Part shown: positions 38,140-47,882 of the stretch, piece by piece
Position numbering within the stretch: position 1 is the stretch's first letter
How the letters are laid out: the number at the start of each line of letters is the position of its first letter
Assembly (NCBI GenBank): GCA_004298015.1
Contig: SCSE01000047.1
Coordinates: 1 to 64,000, forward strand
Source: Rhodanobacter sp.
Lineage (GTDB): Bacteria > Pseudomonadota > Gammaproteobacteria > Xanthomonadales > Rhodanobacteraceae
Length of the DNA stretch: 64,000 nucleotides
Direction of reading: 5' to 3'
Translations under genes and position numbers: made by a program
Notes under the pieces: model-generated
The model's database searches: none
Seen by the model: the letters and a program-made list of their open reading frames with translations, nothing else
Told to the model about the DNA's origin: nothing

Positions 38140-39042
38140 TCAGTTTTTTCGTGACAGCTGCAGGTCGCCGCTGAAGGTTTCGACCTGGATGCTGCCTTGG
38201 CCGTTGCCAAGCTGTGCCTGCAGGGTGCTGCCGGGGCCGTGTTCGGCTTTTTCAGGCGTGCCGAAGTTGCTTTTCAGATCGCCACTGAAACTGCTGGCAT
38301 GCACCTTGGCGGACGTATCGGCCGGGAGTTGCAGCTGCACATCGCCGCTCATGCTGTCGACGTCGATGCGGCCCCGGTTGGCCAGCTTGCCATTCAATTG
38401 GACCGCGCCGGAGACAGTGCTGAGGATCAACTTTTGCCAGGGACCACCGCCGGCGCGGATGTGCCCGGAGATGGTCTGCAGCGTGACTTCGCGACCGAGG
38501 TCGGGTGCCAGGATGTCGCCGCTGACTGTTTGCAACTCGGCGCGTTCGGCGCGGCCGGACAAGCTTACCCCGCCGCTGACGCTGTCGACCTTCAGCGAGG
38601 GTGTGCGCGCATCGATGCGTACCTTGCCGCTGACGGTATTGACCACGATACTGCCGCCGTCGATGCCGTCGACAGCGAGTCGCGCGCTGACCAGGTGGAT
38701 GTCCAGCGACGCCGTCCTGGGGACGTGCAGCTCCAGGTGGGTGGGTGCCATGTTGTTGTCACCGCGCCAGTTGAACCAGCCGGGACCTCCTTGCGGTACG
38801 ACCTTGATCGCCAGTTGATGCCGGTCGCCGCTCATGGCCAGCGGTCTGGCGCCTTCGCCGAGCTGGCCGCTGAGTTGCACTTCGGCGCGATCCCAGCCGA
38901 TCACCGAGACCGTACCCTTGACGTTGTGGATGCTGACGTGCACGCCGGGATCGGCGGCCTGTTGCAACCGGATGGGTGTATCGGCGAGTGCCTCGCCAAG
39001 ACAAAGCCCGGACAGCAAGAGGATGCAGGCAAGCGTTTTCAT
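38140..39042 (-). CDS. DUF4097-like adhesin-type beta-repeat protein, secreted
   Basis: MKTLACILLLSGLCLGEALA signal; repeated S-V-S-G-x-V motifs (NTVSGKVRID, DSVSGGVSLSG, QTVSGDI, QTISGHI, STVSGAVQLNG). Confidence 0.85.
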   Translation of the reverse strand: MKTLACILLLSGLCLGEALADTPIRLQQAADPGVHVSIHNVKGTVSVIGWDRAEVQLSGQLGEGARPLAMSGDRHQLAIKVVPQGGPGWFNWRGDNNMAPTHLELHVPRTASLDIHLVSARLAVDGIDGGSIVVNTVSGKVRIDARTPSLKVDSVSGGVSLSGRAERAELQTVSGDILAPDLGREVTLQTISGHIRAGGGPWQKLILSTVSGAVQLNGKLANRGRIDVDSMSGDVQLQLPADTSAKVHASSFSGDLKSNFGTPEKAEHGPGSTLQAQLGNGQGSIQVETFSGDLQLSRKN

Positions 39043-39059
39043 GATCGCTCCTGGGCGAT

Positions 39060-39500
39060 TCACCCGGCTTTCCGGGTCAGTTGGCGGAGTTCGGCTTGTT
39101 GCTGCCGGGTGCGTGTCAGCAGGCGTTGCAGCGCTGCCGAGCGAGGGCTCTGCTGCAGCGCCTGGCGCAGTTCGAGGCGTGCCGTGTCCAGCTCGATGGC
39201 GGCGCCGGTCAGTCGCGGATCGCTGGGTCGCCAGTCGCCTGGTGAGGCAACTTCGACCGCTGTGGGCTGAGCGGTGGACCACAAATGCCAGCCGAGCAGG
39301 CCGGCAACCGCGATCGAGGCGGCCAGACCGCTGCCCAGCAGCCAGCGCGTCGAGCCGGTCGTAGATCGTGAGCGCACCGGTTGCCGGTGGTCGGCGTCCA
39401 TCGGGTGCAGCATGGCGTCGATAGCCGGCCACAGCTCGCGCTGCGGCATGACGGGCTGACGCAGGGCGCGAAGCTGGTGGCGCCACTCGAATTCGTTCAT
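39060..39500 (-). CDS. Putative anti-sigma factor, single-TM
   Basis: MNEFEWRHQLRALRQPVMPQRELWPAIDAML...; central TM WLLGSGLAASIAVAGLLGWHLW; overlaps the sigma gene by 4 bp. Confidence 0.65.
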   Translation of the reverse strand: MNEFEWRHQLRALRQPVMPQRELWPAIDAMLHPMDADHRQPVRSRSTTGSTRWLLGSGLAASIAVAGLLGWHLWSTAQPTAVEVASPGDWRPSDPRLTGAAIELDTARLELRQALQQSPRSAALQRLLTRTRQQQAELRQLTRKAG

Positions 39501-40078
39501 CGCAGTTCTCCCAGAATCTTGCGCAGCAGGCCGCGGGCCCGATGCAACTGTGCCTTCGAGGTGCCTGCGGCCATGCCGAGTTCAGCGGCAATGTCCTCAT
39601 GGCGCCAGCCCTCGATGTCATGCAACACCAGCACCGCCCGGGCGCGCGGCGGCAGGGAGCCGATCGCCCGTTCCAGTTCGTCACGTTCGGCGGCGCAAAA
39701 TGGCGTCTGGCCGGTCTCGGGCAGCTGATCGTCATCGAACGTGCTGACCGGGTCGGCGGCGCGGGCGCGGATCTCCATCAACGCCACATTCACCGCAAGC
39801 CGGTACAACCAGGTGCCGAAGGCGCTCTCGTGCCGAAACCCCGACAGCTTCTGCCAGGCGCGGACAAAGGCCTCCTGGGTCAGGTCCTCGGCCCGCGCGC
39901 GGTCGTATCCGGTGAGCCGGAGCAGTGCGCCATGGATGCGGCCGACATGCGCCTGATAGAGCCGTTGGAAGGCGTCGTGGTCACCGGTCGCCGCTGCGCG
40001 CACGTCGTCTGCGTCGTGACTACCCGGGTGGGTGGCTGGCGGCATCAGGCTTCCGGTAGCGGGACAGGCGGCGGTCAT
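39497..40078 (-). CDS. ECF-type RNA polymerase sigma factor
   Basis: LYQAHVGRIHGALLRLTGYDRARAEDLTQEAFVRAWQKL...LPPRARAVLVLHDIEGWRHEDIAAELGMAAGTSKAQLHRARGLLRKIL. Exact start uncertain. Confidence 0.9.
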   Translation of the reverse strand: MTAACPATGSLMPPATHPGSHDADDVRAAATGDHDAFQRLYQAHVGRIHGALLRLTGYDRARAEDLTQEAFVRAWQKLSGFRHESAFGTWLYRLAVNVALMEIRARAADPVSTFDDDQLPETGQTPFCAAERDELERAIGSLPPRARAVLVLHDIEGWRHEDIAAELGMAAGTSKAQLHRARGLLRKILGELR

Positions 40079-40178
40079 CTTGCCAGCTTGGATGCGCCCG
40101 CGCGCGCAAGGGTTTGCATGACGCGGATCTTCACCCATCCGCCGTCGCGCACGCCTGATCGCGCGCGCGACGGACTAT

Positions 40179-41966
40179 TCAGGGCGTGGCGGCCTCGCGC
40201 TGCGGCGATGACGCAGTGCTGGCCAGGGCTTCGGCGACGCGCCGTTGCTCCTGATGCAGGCGTTCGGGCAACCGCGGGGTGAAGCTTTCCAGGTACTCGC
40301 CGATCGCCGCGATCTCGGCCTGCCAGCCGGCGACGTTCACGGCGAGCAGCTGGTCGAGCTGGTGCTGATCGAGCGCGAGGCCCTCAAGCTTGAGCTCGCC
40401 GGTGGCCGGCAGGATGCCGATGGCCGTTTGCCGTCCGCGTGCGCGGCCGGTTACCCGTTCGATCATCCATTCCAACACCCGCATGTTGTCGCCGAAGCCG
40501 GGCCACAGGAAGGCACCGCTGGGGTCCTTGCGGAACCAGTTGACATGGAAGATCTTCGGCAGCTTCGCCGCGGGCTGGTCGAACGACAGCCAGTGCGCGA
40601 AGTAGTCGCCGTAGTGATAGCCGCAGAATGGCTTCATCGCCATCGAGTCGCGGCGCAATACGCCGACGGCGCCGGTGGCGGCAGCGGTGGTTTCCGAGCC
40701 CATCGCGGCGCCCATCAGCACACCGTGACTCCAGTCGCGAGCTTCCATCACCAGTGGCAACAGGGCCGGCCGGCGGCCACCGAACACGATCGCGCTGATT
40801 GGCACCCCCTGCGGTGCCTCGGCCTGAGGTGACCAGGTCGGACACTGGCGGGCACGCACCGTGAAACGTGAATTGGGATGCGCGGCCGGGCCATTGGCCG
40901 GATCGTATGGCCGCCCTTGCCAGTCGGTGGCCGGGGTGCCGGGCAGGCCTTCCCACCACGGCTGGTTGTCCGCGGTGACGGCAACGTTGGTGAAAATAGT
41001 GTCGTGCGAGATGCTTTCCAGCGCATTCGGGTTGGTGCTGCCGCTGGTGCCCGGGGCCACACCGAAGAAGCCGGCCTCCGGGTTGATGGCATACAGCTGG
41101 CCGTCGTTGCCCGGATGCATCCAGCAGATATCGTCGCCGACGGTCCAGACCTTCCAGCCATCGCGGCGGTAACCTTCCGGTGGAATCAGCATCGCCAGGT
41201 TGGTCTTGCCACAGGCCGAGGGAAAGGCGGCGGCGATGTAGTGGGTCTCGCCAGCCGGGTTCTCGATGCCGACGATCAGCATGTGTTCGGCCAGCCAGCC
41301 TTCATGCCGGGCCTGGTCGCTGGCTATCCGCAGGGCGTGGCATTTCTTGCCCAGCAGGGCGTTGCCGCCGTAACCGGAGCCGTAGGACTTGATCGTGCGC
41401 TCGGCGGGGAAGTGCATGATGAAGCGGCGCTCGGGGTCGAGTTCGCCGGTGGAGTGCAGGCCCTTGACGAAGGTGCCCTCGCGCTCGATGCGCGCAAGCG
41501 CGGCGGCACCCATGCGGGTCATGATGCGCATGTTGGCGACCACGTAGGGGCTGTCGGTGATTTCCACACCGCAGCGCGCCAGCGGCGAGTCGATCGGCCC
41601 CATGCAGTAGGGGATAACGTACAGCGTACGACCGGCCATGCAGCCATCGAACAGCGCATCGATTTTCGCGTGGGCCTCGGCCGGCGCCATCCAGTGGTTG
41701 TTGGGGCCGCTATCGTGTTGCTGCGGGTGACAGACGAAGGTCAGGTGTTCGACGCGTGCCACGTCGGCCGGATCGGATCGGTGCAGGTAGCATCCCGGAT
41801 GGGTCTGCTGATTCAGTTCGATCAGGTCGCCGTCGTGCAGCATCTGCTGCAGCAGACCCTGATATTCACCGTCCGAGCCGTCACACCAGTGAACCCTTGC
41901 CGGGCGGGTCAGGGCCGCCACATCGTCGACCCAGCGCCCAAGCGCTTCCAGCTTGCTGGCCATCAT
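40179..41966 (-). CDS. pckG: Phosphoenolpyruvate carboxykinase (GTP)
   Basis: AAFPSACGKTNLAMLIPP, GDDICWMHPGNDGQLYAINPEAGFFGVAPGTS, NWFRKDPSGAFLWPGFGDNMRVLEW. Confidence 0.96.
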   Translation of the reverse strand: MMASKLEALGRWVDDVAALTRPARVHWCDGSDGEYQGLLQQMLHDGDLIELNQQTHPGCYLHRSDPADVARVEHLTFVCHPQQHDSGPNNHWMAPAEAHAKIDALFDGCMAGRTLYVIPYCMGPIDSPLARCGVEITDSPYVVANMRIMTRMGAAALARIEREGTFVKGLHSTGELDPERRFIMHFPAERTIKSYGSGYGGNALLGKKCHALRIASDQARHEGWLAEHMLIVGIENPAGETHYIAAAFPSACGKTNLAMLIPPEGYRRDGWKVWTVGDDICWMHPGNDGQLYAINPEAGFFGVAPGTSGSTNPNALESISHDTIFTNVAVTADNQPWWEGLPGTPATDWQGRPYDPANGPAAHPNSRFTVRARQCPTWSPQAEAPQGVPISAIVFGGRRPALLPLVMEARDWSHGVLMGAAMGSETTAAATGAVGVLRRDSMAMKPFCGYHYGDYFAHWLSFDQPAAKLPKIFHVNWFRKDPSGAFLWPGFGDNMRVLEWMIERVTGRARGRQTAIGILPATGELKLEGLALDQHQLDQLLAVNVAGWQAEIAAIGEYLESFTPRLPERLHQEQRRVAEALASTASSPQREAATP

Positions 41967-42084
41967 TCCCTCTCTGGTCTTGTCGCAAAAAAGAGCTGGA
42001 ACGGTAGTTTGCGAGCACTGGCATTGCAAGGTCGCGCGCAGCAGGGGGCGCGATCCGGGTGCTCCGGGAGAACTCAAGGGGTTG

Positions 42085-42159
42085 GGAAAATATTGAACGC
42101 CGTAGCGAAAGCGTCGTCAGGTGTTCGCGGCAGGCGGGTGATTTTTCCTCAGCCTCTCA
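42085..42159 (-). repeat. Stop-codon-associated repeat, copy 3 (fullest copy)
   Basis: Reverse complement TGAGAGGCTGAGGAAAAATCACCCGCCTGCCGCGAACACCTGACGACGCTTTCGCTACGGCGTTCAATATTTTCCC starts at the TetR-gene TGA (42157-42159). Confidence 0.8.
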
Positions 42160-42735
42160 AGCGGGGGCCAGGGTGGCGATCATGTGCTCCACGTAGGCAT
42201 CGAATTCCTCGTGGTTGATACGCGGCAGGCCGAGGGTGAAGTTCAGCTGCAAAAAACCGACATAGGCGGCATAGGTCAGTCGGGCCCGATTGAGGGCTTC
42301 GGGCGGCAGCAATCCGGCCTCGCGATAGACCGTGGTCAGGAATTGCATCCGCCGCTGCGACACGCGCGCCATCACCGGGACGACCTGCGGATGATCGAGT
42401 GCCTTCAGCAGCGCGGCGTAGACGCGGTGGGGATGCAGCTCGTGGGCAACCCGCCGGAACAGTTCGGGCAGGCGCTTGCGCGGATCGGCGATTTGTTCGA
42501 TCTGGCTGATGATCTCGCGCTCGCCATACTGCTCCCAGCGTTCGAGTGCTGCATTGAGCAACGCTTCGCGGGTGCGGAAGTGCCAGTAGAAACTGCCCTT
42601 GGTTACCCCCAGCTGGCGCGCCAGCGCCTCCACTGCCAGCGCGCCCACGCCTTGCTCGGCGATCAGGTGCAGGGCGGCAACTTCCCAATCCTCGGCCGAC
42701 AGACGGGTACGCTCGGGTTTGCTGCTGACATTCAT
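42157..42735 (-). CDS. TetR-family transcriptional regulator
   Basis: MNVSSKPERTRLSAEDWEVAALHLIAEQGVGALAVEALARQLGVTKGSFYWHFRTREALLNAALERWE. Confidence 0.93.
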   Translation of the reverse strand: MNVSSKPERTRLSAEDWEVAALHLIAEQGVGALAVEALARQLGVTKGSFYWHFRTREALLNAALERWEQYGEREIISQIEQIADPRKRLPELFRRVAHELHPHRVYAALLKALDHPQVVPVMARVSQRRMQFLTTVYREAGLLPPEALNRARLTYAAYVGFLQLNFTLGLPRINHEEFDAYVEHMIATLAPA

Positions 42736-42739
42736 GTCC

Positions 42740-42754
42740 GTATGGTAGCCATAC
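42740..42754. promoter_or_regulatory. Candidate TetR operator GTATGG-tag-CCATAC
   Basis: gtatggtagccatac palindrome immediately upstream of the TetR start; inverted arrangement of the same half-sites at 42870-42887. Confidence 0.55.
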
Positions 42755-42869
42755 CTCGGAGATTTGTAATCTGCAGCCAGGGGGATGAAGTGGAAATCAC
42801 CGATCCGCTGCGCTGGCGACGGCCTGCCCGCGTGCTCAGCGGTATCTTGACGACGCTTGTCTGCACCAT

Positions 42870-42887
42870 CCATACTCATCCGTATGG
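42870..42887. promoter_or_regulatory. Second candidate operator CCATAC-tcatcc-GTATGG
   Basis: ccatactcatccgtatgg overlapping the hydrolase ATG at 42884. Confidence 0.5.
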
Positions 42888-43786
42888 TCATTGCAGATGC
42901 GCCCCCGCCCGTTGTCAGTCGTTTCCTGGTCGCCGACCTCGGCCTGGCGGTGGAGACACGCCATCCAGACGGCCGTCCAACGCTGCTGTTTGCCCATGGC
43001 TTCGGCCAGACGCGTGGCGCCTGGAACACCGCGGCATCCACGCTCGCCGCCGCGGGTTGCCGCTGCGTGAGCTTCGACAGCCGTGGCCATGGAGAAAGCG
43101 ACCGGGTGGCTGGCGGCGACTACCATATGGAGCAGTTTGCCGACGATCTGCTGCGACTGGCCGGCGCGCAGCCACAGCCTCCGGTACTGGTGGGGGCCTC
43201 GATGGGCGGCCTGCTCGGCCTGCTGGTTGCGGGCGAGATCAGTCCGTCGGCATTTCGCGCGCTGGTGCTGGTCGACATCACGCCGCGCTGGGAAACCGCC
43301 GGGGTTGAACGAATTCTGACCTTCATGCAGGCCCATCCCGAGGGCTTTGCCGATTTCGCCGAAGCCGCCGAGCAGATCGCCGGCTACTTGCCGCAGCGCC
43401 GCGAGCGCAAGACCGAGCAACAGCTGCGCCCGTTGTTGCGGCAAAGCGCCGATGGCCGCTTGCGCTGGCACTGGGATCCGGCGCTGCTTGCTGGCATGGT
43501 GCAGGAGAGCGCGCGTTACCAGCCGCGTCTGCAGGCTGCTGCGGCGGCGGTCGGGATACCCGTGTTGCTGCTGTCAGGTGCGCGCAGCGACGTGGTTTCA
43601 CACGCGACGGTCGGCGAATTTCTGCAGTTGGTGCCGCATGCACGGCACGTGGACTTGCCCGATGCCACGCACATGGTCGCGGGCGACGCCAACGAGGCCT
43701 TTACCTACGAGGTCGTGCGTTTCGTGGAAAGTCTTGAAGCATCATCGAAAGCCGGCCCGCGGGTCGGTACTGTTGAACCGCAATGA
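42884..43786 (+). CDS. Alpha/beta-fold hydrolase
   Basis: TLLFAHGFGQTRGAWNTAAS...VLVGASMGGLLGLLVAGE (GxSxGG nucleophile elbow); C-terminal DATHMVAGDAN. Confidence 0.9.
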   Translation: MVIADAPPPVVSRFLVADLGLAVETRHPDGRPTLLFAHGFGQTRGAWNTAASTLAAAGCRCVSFDSRGHGESDRVAGGDYHMEQFADDLLRLAGAQPQPPVLVGASMGGLLGLLVAGEISPSAFRALVLVDITPRWETAGVERILTFMQAHPEGFADFAEAAEQIAGYLPQRRERKTEQQLRPLLRQSADGRLRWHWDPALLAGMVQESARYQPRLQAAAAAVGIPVLLLSGARSDVVSHATVGEFLQLVPHARHVDLPDATHMVAGDANEAFTYEVVRFVESLEASSKAGPRVGTVEPQ

Positions 43787-43795
43787 GGTGTTGAA

Positions 43796-46264
43796 ATGTC
43801 TGTTCTGTTGACCGTACTGGCGGCGCTGATCGCGAGCGGGGCCTGCGCCTATCATCGCACCAGCCTGCGCGTGTGGGCGATCGCCACCGTGATCACCACC
43901 GTGCTGGCTGGCCTGCTGTTGCAGGCGCCGTGGACGATGCTGATCCTGTTGATCGTCGAACTGGCGATCGCCGTGCCGTTGCTGATGGTGGGCTTTCGCC
44001 GAAGGCAGATCAGCGCACCGCTGCTAACGCAGTTCGCCAAGGTCACGCCGAGGCTCTCCGATACCGAGCAGACCGCACTGGAAGCCGGTACGGTCGGTTT
44101 CGAGGGTGAGCTGTTTTCCGGCAAGCCCGACTGGCACGCGTTGCTGCGCCAGCCCAAACCCGCGCTCAATGCGGAGGAGCAGGCCTTCATGGATGGCCCG
44201 GTGGAAGAGCTCTGCGGCATGCTCGACGACTGGCAGATCACCCACGAACTGGCGGATCTGCCGCCGAATGTGTGGGAGTTCATCAAGAAGAACAAGTTCT
44301 TCGGCATGATCATCCCCAAACGCTACAACGGCCTGGAATTTTCGGCCCTGGCGCATTCAGCGGTGCTGCAGAAGCTGGCCACGATGTCGCCGACCGCGGC
44401 CTCGACGGTCGCGGTGCCCAATTCACTGGGGCCGGCCGAGTTGCTGCTGCATTACGGCACCGAGGCGCAGAAGGACTACTACCTGCCTCGGCTGGCCGTG
44501 GGCGACGAGATTCCCTGCTTTGCGCTGACCGGTCCTTATGCCGGTTCCGACGCGACCTCGCTCACCGATTTCGGCATTGTCTGCAAGCAGACCGTCGACG
44601 GCACCGAGACGCTGGGCATCAAGCTCACGTTCGACAAGCGCTACATCACCCTGGCACCGGTCGCCACCGTGGTCGGGCTGGCATTTCGCCTCTACGACCC
44701 GGACCAGTTGCTCGGTGACAAGGCCGACCTCGGCATCACCCTGGCCTTGCTGCCGCGCAGCACGCCCGGCCTGCAGATCGGGCGTCGTCACTTTCCGCTC
44801 AACGTGCCGTTCCAGAACGGTCCGCTGCACGGCAAGGATGTGTTCGTGCCGATCTCGACCCTGATCGGCGGACCGAACATGGCCGGGCAGGGCTGGCGCA
44901 TGCTGGTCGAGGTGCTGTCGGTGGGGCGCGCGATATCGCTGCCGTCGAACGCCACCGGCGGGGTCCGGTCGGCGGTCGCCTCCACCGGTGCCTACGCTCG
45001 CATGCGCAAGCAGTTCGGGCTGGCGATTGCCCGCTTCGAGGGCGTCGAGGAAGCACTGGCGCGGATCGGCGGGCTGACCTATGCCACCGCGGCGCTGTCA
45101 CGCGCCACCGCCGCGGCCGTGGACCGCGGGGAAAAGCCGGCCGTGACCTCGGCAATTGCGAAGTACCACACGACCGAATTCGGCCGCATCGTGGCCGGTG
45201 ATGCCATGGACGTGCATGGCGGCAAGGCGGTGCAGCTCGGTCCGAAGAATTATGCCGGCCGCGCCTGGGAAGGGGTGCCGATCGCGATCACGGTGGAGGG
45301 CGCCAACATCATGACGCGCAGCCTGATGATCTTCGGTCAGGGTGCGATCCGCTGCCATCCCTACGTCCTGAAGGAAATGCAGGCACTGACGATCAGCGAC
45401 CGCGACGAGCAGCTGAAGACGTTCGACCGGGCCTTGTTCGGCCATATCGGTTTCGGCCTGTCCAACGCGGTGCGCGCCTTCACCCTGGGTCTGACCGGTT
45501 CGCGTATCGGCGACACCGCCGGCGATGCCTACACCCGCCGTTACTACCGCAAGCTCAACCGCTATTCCGCGGCGCTGGCGCTGTGTGCCGATGTGTTCAT
45601 GGGCGTGCTTGGCGGCAAGCTGAAATTCAAGGAGAAGTTGTCCGCCCGTCTCGGCGACGTCCTCAGCTACCTGTACATCGCCAGCGCCATGCTCAAGGGC
45701 TACGAGGATGCCGGTCGGCCCGAAGCGGATCGTCCGTTGCTGGCCTGGGCGTTCCATGAATGCGTATGGCGGATGCAGATGGCGCTGGACGGCGCGATCC
45801 GCAACTTTCCGGTGCGTCCCGTCGGCTGGTTGCTGCGGGTACTGGTGTTCCCGTTCGGGCGTCGTGAGGTGCCGCCGTCCGACCGCCTGGGACGCCGTGT
45901 CGCGGCGCTGATCAGCGCACCGGGCGAGGCGCGTGATCGACTGCTTGAATGGGTCTATCTCACGCCCACCGCCAACAACACGATCGGCCGGATGCATGCC
46001 TTGCTGCCGGAGGTGATCGCGGCCGAGCCGATCGAGCGCAAATTCGCCAAGGCGCAGAAGGCCGGGCAGTTCAAGTCACACGATTATGTCGAGCAGCTGG
46101 CCGAGGCGCAGCAGCTCGGCGTGATCACCGCGGCCGAGCAGGCCTTGCTCAAGCGGGTGCAGGAAGCCGTGTTCGAGTTTATTTCGGTGGACGATTTCGA
46201 TACCTCCGAATTGCGTGCGGCGGTAACTCGAGCGGATGCCGAAAAGCCTGCCAGGGTGGCCTGA
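43796..46264 (+). CDS. fadE: Acyl-CoA dehydrogenase, bacterial FadE type
   Basis: 822 aa with two N-terminal TM segments; IPCFALTGPYAGSDATSLTDFG, ADLGITLALLPRSTPGL; C-terminal bacterial FadE extension. Confidence 0.94.
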   Translation: MSVLLTVLAALIASGACAYHRTSLRVWAIATVITTVLAGLLLQAPWTMLILLIVELAIAVPLLMVGFRRRQISAPLLTQFAKVTPRLSDTEQTALEAGTVGFEGELFSGKPDWHALLRQPKPALNAEEQAFMDGPVEELCGMLDDWQITHELADLPPNVWEFIKKNKFFGMIIPKRYNGLEFSALAHSAVLQKLATMSPTAASTVAVPNSLGPAELLLHYGTEAQKDYYLPRLAVGDEIPCFALTGPYAGSDATSLTDFGIVCKQTVDGTETLGIKLTFDKRYITLAPVATVVGLAFRLYDPDQLLGDKADLGITLALLPRSTPGLQIGRRHFPLNVPFQNGPLHGKDVFVPISTLIGGPNMAGQGWRMLVEVLSVGRAISLPSNATGGVRSAVASTGAYARMRKQFGLAIARFEGVEEALARIGGLTYATAALSRATAAAVDRGEKPAVTSAIAKYHTTEFGRIVAGDAMDVHGGKAVQLGPKNYAGRAWEGVPIAITVEGANIMTRSLMIFGQGAIRCHPYVLKEMQALTISDRDEQLKTFDRALFGHIGFGLSNAVRAFTLGLTGSRIGDTAGDAYTRRYYRKLNRYSAALALCADVFMGVLGGKLKFKEKLSARLGDVLSYLYIASAMLKGYEDAGRPEADRPLLAWAFHECVWRMQMALDGAIRNFPVRPVGWLLRVLVFPFGRREVPPSDRLGRRVAALISAPGEARDRLLEWVYLTPTANNTIGRMHALLPEVIAAEPIERKFAKAQKAGQFKSHDYVEQLAEAQQLGVITAAEQALLKRVQEAVFEFISVDDFDTSELRAAVTRADAEKPARVA

Positions 46265-46445
46265 AAAACAGGGTGCGCCCCGCTCCGCTGCCGGCCGCTC
46301 CTCGATGCGTGTACAGGACGGGCGCTACCAGGACACCTTGCGGCGCAGGAGCCATCATGAGTGTCATGGTATTGCCGTTGTACCGCCGAGCGACGCGCTG
46401 GCCGGCCGGTCACAGGTTGTTTTTCGTTGCAACGCGTGCACCGGC

Positions 46446-46469
46446 GTAGGGCGGGCACGGCCCGCCGAC
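46446..46469. repeat. GTAGGGCGGGCACGGCCCGCC repeat copy
   Basis: gtagggcgggcacggcccgccgac. Confidence 0.65.
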
Positions 46470-46874
46470 ATTGCCCAGATCGTCATCGCGAAGCGCGGCG
46501 GAAGAAAACGTGCCGCCTGATGCCCCCACATGCCGTCATCAGGAAGAGCGCCGTACTTCGCCACCATCGCGCCGTGGTTCGTGGCACTGGAACCGGGGCG
46601 TTGTGCAACGTGGCCGAGTTCAGCGCCGGGGTGATGACGGAGGCCGCCGTTCCGCCCGGGATACACTGGATTCCCCGGGGCATGACGGTGGAGGATCGGG
46701 GGTACGCTGCATGCGGTGGCGATGTTGGGGCGAGCATCCTCGCCGCCGAAGCATATCCCTGGCCGGTAACCGTCGAGGTCGGCGATGTCGAGGGAGATCG
46801 GGTCTCTCGCACCCGTATCACGATGTGGCTCTCGCCCTCCGCGCGCCGTCCAAGGCGCCAGCGGCTCCAAGGTT

Positions 46875-47882
46875 TCAGGCGCTATTCGCCAGTACGCAAC
46901 GGTTTTTGCCGCTGCGCTTGGCTTCGTACATGGCGCTGTCGGCGGCCTTGATCAACCGTTCATCGCCGTCAGTACCATGGTGGCCCCGATAGGGTGCCAG
47001 GCCGATGCTGGCACTGATCTGCACCCCGACCGCGGTGTCACCGACGTCCAGCGTGTAGGGCGCGCCGAGCGTTTCGCACAGCTTGTGGCAAAGCCGTAAC
47101 GCCTGTTGCGGCTCGCTGACGTTTTCCAGGATCAGCGCGAATTCATCGCCACCCAGTCGCGCCACGGTGTCGCTTTCGCGCAACTGTGCCAGCAGACGCG
47201 CTGCAATTTGCTGCAGCAGTGCGTCACCGGCGGGATGGCCGTATTGATCATTGACTTGCTTGAAGCCGTCGATGTCGAGCAAGACCAGGGCGAAATTCTG
47301 CTGCTGACGCTGCGCACGCTGGATCGCCGTGTGCAGACGATCGTGGAAAAGCACCCGGTTGGGAAGGCCGGTAAGCATGTCGTGGGTCGCCTGGTGCCGC
47401 ACCTGCTTTTCGACCCGCTCGCGCTCGACAATCTCGGCCTGCAGTTGACGATTGCGTTCGGAAATCTTGCCCAGTGCCTGCTGCAGCTGGGTACGTGCGC
47501 CATGCAGTTCAAGGAACACGCGGACCTTGGATTGCAGGATCGCGTCGTTGATCGGTTTGGCGATATAGTCGACCGCACCGGAGCGATAGCCCTTCAGACG
47601 TGCCAGATCATCGGCGTAGGCGGCGGTGACGAAGATGACCGGTGTCTCGCGCAGCTGTTCGGTTTCGCCGAGCAGCGCGGCAACCTCGAAGCCGTCCATG
47701 TCGGGCATGTTCACGTCGAGCAGGATCAGCGCGAAGTCATGATCCAGGCACAAGGCCAGCGCCTGGTTGCCGCTGGCGGCTTCGATCAGCTCGGCGCCGC
47801 AATCGGCCAGCAAGCGGCGCATCGCCACGATATTGGCATGAGTGTCGTCGACGACGAGGATCTTGGGACGTGGGTCATTCAT
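46875..47882 (-). CDS. Response regulator with GGDEF output (diguanylate cyclase)
   Basis: KILVVDDTHANIVAMRRLLADCGAELIEAASGNQALALCLDHDFALILLDVNMPDMDGFEV...; VARLGGDEFALILENV. Confidence 0.94.
   Translation of the reverse strand: MNDPRPKILVVDDTHANIVAMRRLLADCGAELIEAASGNQALALCLDHDFALILLDVNMPDMDGFEVAALLGETEQLRETPVIFVTAAYADDLARLKGYRSGAVDYIAKPINDAILQSKVRVFLELHGARTQLQQALGKISERNRQLQAEIVERERVEKQVRHQATHDMLTGLPNRVLFHDRLHTAIQRAQRQQQNFALVLLDIDGFKQVNDQYGHPAGDALLQQIAARLLAQLRESDTVARLGGDEFALILENVSEPQQALRLCHKLCETLGAPYTLDVGDTAVGVQISASIGLAPYRGHHGTDGDERLIKAADSAMYEAKRSGKNRCVLANSA

Noticed and set aside
38140-39735. Single 531-aa ORF covering DUF4097 protein plus upstream region
   Set aside because: N-terminal half is out-of-frame read of the sigma/anti-sigma genes; a signal peptide start at 39042 gives the real protein.
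46361-46951. ORFs between fadE and the GGDEF regulator
   Set aside because: Low-complexity Arg/Ala-rich translations on both strands with no signature; treated as non-coding with a REP copy.
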